Source of the DNA: Nitrososphaeraceae archaeon
GTDB taxonomy: Archaea; Thermoproteota; Nitrososphaeria; Nitrososphaerales; Nitrososphaeraceae
Direction of reading: 5' to 3'
Length of the DNA stretch: 7,275 nucleotides
NCBI GenBank assembly: GCA_030038695.1
Contig: JASHSN010000591.1
Location: forward strand, 1-7,275
Shown: in pieces, positions 5,599 to 7,275 of the stretch
Numbering within the stretch: position 1 is the first letter of the stretch
How the letters are laid out: every line of letters starts with the position of its first letter
The notes under the pieces: model-generated
Told to the model about the DNA's origin: nothing
The model's database searches: none
Seen by the model: the letters and a program-made list of their open reading frames with translations, nothing else
Program-made: the position numbers and the translations under genes

Positions 5599-6285
5599 TC
5601 ATTGTGTTGGCCAGGAACCGTCTGTACAGTTGTTTGTACCGTACTTGATTATTGTGGCAAGTATTTGCTCGACTTCTTCATGACCATCGTTTTTTCTTAT
5701 CAGCCTTCCAATCGAGATCACATCGCGAATATCGCCTCTCTGATCCCATACTGCTTTTCCTATTACATGAGCAATCTTTAACTTGGGCAAAACTTTGGCT
5801 GATATTTCTAAAAATTGTTCTTCAGTGTATGGGGGCATATGTAAACATCGGAATCTTGATTGCAAAGGCTTTGATAGCCTTGTAATTTCATTGCATGCTG
5901 CAAATACTTTTGCTCCCGTGATTTTAAAATCATATTGTCTACGCATCTGATCTACCTTGATCTGTCCACTTTCCATGAAGTTGAGCAACTTCTCCTGAAA
6001 TTGTTTGGGCATCTTATCTAACTCGTCTATGCAAATAATCTTAGATCTATTTTCTTCTAAGACATCTAAAATCCGGTTAGTGGTATTTGAACCATCAAAA
6101 TAGACGCCTTTTCTTGATTCCAAAATTCCTAACAGAAAGAGTGTCTTTGCACTAGCAGGCGGCCCAACGAATAATAAATTGTAACTGTCTTCTGCTTCTA
6201 GGGCGCGTCTTACTATGTCCTTTATGTCTTCATATCCCTGTATGTTATTGAATTCGATCTCCTTACGGAATAAATCAACTATCAT
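5599..6285 (-). CDS. RuvB/MoxR-like AAA+ ATPase
   Basis: 228 residues from ATG 6285 to TGA 5601-5599. The AAA+ core is complete: Walker A GPPASAKT (41-48), GSNTTN after the second strand (65-70), Walker B IICIDELDK (83-91), sensor 1 ACNE with N132, an arginine-finger stretch LQSRFRC (141-147) and sensor 2 GDIRDVI with R187. The sequence LLNFMESGQI before sensor 1 and the QSRF box are typical of RuvB/MoxR/MCM-like members. The protein ends shortly after the lid and lacks the winged-helix DNA-binding domain of bacterial RuvB, so Holliday-junction helicase activity should not be assumed. Expected biochemistry is ATP-driven remodelling as a ring. It is the second gene of the operon, 16 bases after the FUN14 gene and 17 before the secreted protein, with GTGAT as a weak Shine-Dalgarno before its ATG. 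Placement with membrane and exported proteins argues for an envelope or quality-control role, by inference only. Confidence 0.85.
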   Translation of the reverse strand: MIVDLFRKEIEFNNIQGYEDIKDIVRRALEAEDSYNLLFVGPPASAKTLFLLGILESRKGVYFDGSNTTNRILDVLEENRSKIICIDELDKMPKQFQEKLLNFMESGQIKVDQMRRQYDFKITGAKVFAACNEITRLSKPLQSRFRCLHMPPYTEEQFLEISAKVLPKLKIAHVIGKAVWDQRGDIRDVISIGRLIRKNDGHEEVEQILATIIKYGTNNCTDGSWPTQ

Positions 6286-6301
6286 GCTCTATCACAATCA
6301 A

Positions 6302-6835
6302 TTATCTAGTCCTTACAAACCCGGCCAACAATCCCAATCCCAAGCCGCTGCTAACAGGAATTCCAAATGTGTGAAATAGGCTATGCACGTTAGTTACGTC
6401 AACATTTGCGGTCATATGTTGGATCTGTGTTGAGGTATCATTTCCAAGTTTATCCCAATTAACCGTACTCAGATAACCATACTTTTGCAATAATTGAACA
6501 ACAACAAAGAGCATCCCAGTCAGAAAACCTACAATAATCAGCATCCACTTCAAAATCTTTTTCAACGCGAAACCCATTGCATATCCTAGAAGTCCACTAC
6601 CTGCAAATGGAATGATATTGGACAACAACGATTCACTACTCATTTGCTTTTTGCTCCCCCCCGGATGTTTTGAGATGTATTCCCAATGAAGGAACGCGAT
6701 CATTCGCTTCCTAAGCCAACTACTTGGAACAATGATTTTGGCTGAGTTACCAAATTTGCTCGCTATTGCCGTTATCTTTGATACGTGACGTGTCGAACGC
6801 CTTTTCAATAACGTCCCTCCGCTAATACTTTTCAT
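6302..6835 (-). CDS. AbrB/DUF2080-like domain fused to a FUN14-type membrane protein
   Basis: Ends at TAA 6304-6302. ATG codons occur at 6853 and 6835; I prefer 6835 because the TATA box (6861-6866) lies about 28 bases before it, which puts the transcript start almost on that codon (177 residues; 183 from 6853). The first 65 or so residues are basic and include SKFGNSAKIIVPSSWLRKR, the pattern of archaeal DUF2080/AbrB-like small DNA-binding proteins, often transposon-associated. From the Met at 6643 onward the protein is a FUN14 family domain: GSGLLGYAMGFALKKILKWM, a long hydrophobic helix, KYGYLSTVNWDKL, an amphipathic stretch and a final Gly-rich helix (SSGLGLGLLAGF). The FUN14 part should be membrane-embedded. 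The junction contains a run of seven G, and one base more or less there would separate the halves into two overlapping genes, so the fusion may be recent or an artefact. First gene of the operon. Confidence 0.75.
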   Translation of the reverse strand: MKSISGGTLLKRRSTRHVSKITAIASKFGNSAKIIVPSSWLRKRMIAFLHWEYISKHPGGSKKQMSSESLLSNIIPFAGSGLLGYAMGFALKKILKWMLIIVGFLTGMLFVVVQLLQKYGYLSTVNWDKLGNDTSTQIQHMTANVDVTNVHSLFHTFGIPVSSGLGLGLLAGFVRTR

Positions 6836-6850
6836 AATACATTGTATTAT
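6834..6850. promoter_or_regulatory. Palindrome over the predicted transcription start (operator candidate 1)
   Basis: ATAATACA-T-TGTATTAT is a perfect 17-base palindrome with one central base. It covers the predicted transcription start and touches the start codon at 6835-6833. Its core ATACAtTGTAT is shared with the palindrome at 6892-6909. Confidence 0.5.
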
Positions 6851-6860
6851 CATCCTTAGC

Positions 6861-6874
6861 TATATACTTTCCGG
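6861..6874 (-). promoter_or_regulatory. TATA box and BRE of the FUN14-ATPase-secreted protein operon
   Basis: On the minus strand CCGGAAAG (6874-6867) followed by TATATA (6866-6861) forms a purine-rich BRE plus TATA box. Counting about 27 bases on gives a start near 6837, two bases before ATG 6835, which fits a leaderless transcript and decides the start codon. Confidence 0.6.
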
Positions 6875-6891
6875 TTTCTCGTACCAGTCCG

Positions 6892-6909
6892 GTTATACAA
6901 TTGTATAAC
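6892..6909. promoter_or_regulatory. 18-base palindrome upstream of the TATA box (operator candidate 2)
   Basis: GTTATACAATTGTATAAC is a perfect 18-base palindrome lying 26-43 bases upstream of the TATA box. It shares the ATACA/TGTAT half-sites with the palindrome at 6834-6850; the centres are about 58 bases apart. The pair suggests a dimeric regulator binding on both sides of the promoter. Confidence 0.55.
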
Positions 6910-6910
6910 G

Positions 6911-6967
6911 GCCGATCATGTGGAGTTCCGAGATCCTAACGGCGATACCATCCAGTTGATGAAATGA
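6911..6967 (+). pseudogene. 3' tail of a VOC/glyoxalase-type gene
   Basis: The plus-strand frame ends ADHVEFRDPNGDTIQLMK followed by TGA (6965-6967). The pattern V-x-F-x-DPxGxxIxLxx is the characteristic C-terminal strand pair of glyoxalase/bleomycin-resistance (VOC) proteins, whose Glu or Gln late in the chain often binds metal. Only about 18 residues of that sequence are present. Upstream, the frame stays open to a TAG near 6859 but the residues no longer look like the family, and the break falls at the edge of the palindrome at 6892-6909. I read it as a gene remnant whose front was replaced by the operon promoter region. The match is short and rests on motif recognition. Confidence 0.5.
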
Positions 6968-7114
6968 TCAATAACCATAACAATTACCGGGGATGAGTTA
7001 ATTCGATAGTGAACATAGTTGGTTCATGGACACAGGAGCAGGGCAGCTAAAAATAGATAATATATTAACTTCTTAAATCTGTTCTCTTGATAATCAGCAA
7101 AATTTGACAGCTTC
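6968..7114. other. Spacer, no gene seen
   Basis: AT-rich spacer. A 16-codon reading from an ATG near 7027 is too short and has no motif to support it. No tRNA-like or repeat structure is seen apart from the direct repeat that begins at 7115. Confidence 0.4.
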
Positions 7115-7155
7115 CTAACCATTTAATCGTGTGCAGGAGACTAACCATTTAATCG
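7115..7155. repeat. 15-base perfect direct repeat
   Basis: CTAACCATTTAATCG occurs at 7115-7129 and again at 7141-7155, with 11 bases between copies. The right copy contains the stop codon of the small minus-strand ORF at 7149-7265. It may be a small duplication or a target-site relic. Confidence 0.7.
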
Positions 7156-7265
7156 CGATCGTCCTTTGGTGTTTCCTGGTTAAGTGTCATTCCTCTTTTC
7201 TGTGCCAGAGACCACTCAAGTTCATATATCGTCCTCTTCAATCTATCTACGCGGTGCTTAGCCAT
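7149..7265 (-). CDS. Small basic protein at window edge, function unknown
   Basis: Minus-strand ORF from ATG 7265 to TAA 7151-7149, 38 residues. The sequence begins AKHRVDRLKRTIYELEWSLA, a basic amphipathic helix with leucine and aromatic residues, and ends in a charged tail. The frame is still open upstream (GAA AAG ACG before the ATG) to the window edge, so this could be the end of a longer protein. Coding appearance is good for its size, but no family is recognised. It lies downstream-to-upstream of the operon on the same strand, with about 280 bases between, so it is probably a separate unit. Confidence 0.5.
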   Translation of the reverse strand: MAKHRVDRLKRTIYELEWSLAQKRGMTLNQETPKDDRD

Positions 7266-7275
7266 CGTCTTTTCA

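Noticed and set aside
5524..5885. Plus-strand ORFs opposite the AAA+ ATPase
   Set aside because: They are antisense to a complete AAA+ core with all its motifs.

Overview
The window looks archaeal and most like a soil or terrestrial ammonia-oxidising archaeon of the Nitrososphaeria (Nitrososphaera/Nitrosocosmicus type). This is inference: there is no rRNA or tRNA. The pointers are a FUN14-type membrane protein in an operon with a RuvB-like AAA+ ATPase, secreted proteins packed with N-glycosylation sequons, TATA-type promoters placed about 27 bases before ATG codons as in leaderless archaeal transcripts, and a partial polysaccharide deacetylase of a kind common in that group. Most of the window is AT-rich accessory DNA.

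Left part (1-2284): the C-terminal part of a polysaccharide deacetylase runs in from the left edge. It is followed by a repeat-bearing spacer, a small gene apparently frameshifted at a poly-T tract (774-1063), a convergent minus-strand gene without a normal start (1140-1445), about 420 bases without a convincing gene, and a small Cys/His-rich, probably zinc-binding protein (1868-2284).

Middle (2285-3767): a minus-strand cluster holds a Rad51/RadA-like ATPase cut off soon after its Walker A motif (2576-3016), an overlapping unrecognised gene (2997-3503), and upstream of that a coding-like frame with no start that overlaps it (3458-3703). Two short palindromes lie downstream of the RadA-like ORF.

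Right part (3768-7275): a small secreted Ser/Thr/Asn-rich protein (3768-4142) with its own TATA box converges on a five-cistron minus-strand operon. In transcription order the operon is an AbrB/DUF2080-like plus FUN14 fusion (6835-6302), a AAA+ ATPase (6285-5599), an intact secreted glycoprotein (5581-4670), and two downstream paralogues whose signal peptides are both frameshifted (4657-4411 and 4397-4285). Gaps are only 12-17 bases. Two related palindromes flank the promoter's TATA box. Behind the promoter lies the 3' tail of a VOC/glyoxalase-type gene on the plus strand, then a 15-base direct repeat and a small minus-strand ORF at the right edge.

The general picture is an accessory region with much gene decay next to a coherent operon linking a regulatory or membrane protein, an ATPase and exported Cys/His-module proteins. 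The function of that operon is unknown. Part of the apparent decay at homopolymers (774-1063 and the poly-G junction at 6656-6662) could be sequencing error; the frameshifts in the secreted paralogues are not at homopolymers and are harder to explain that way.
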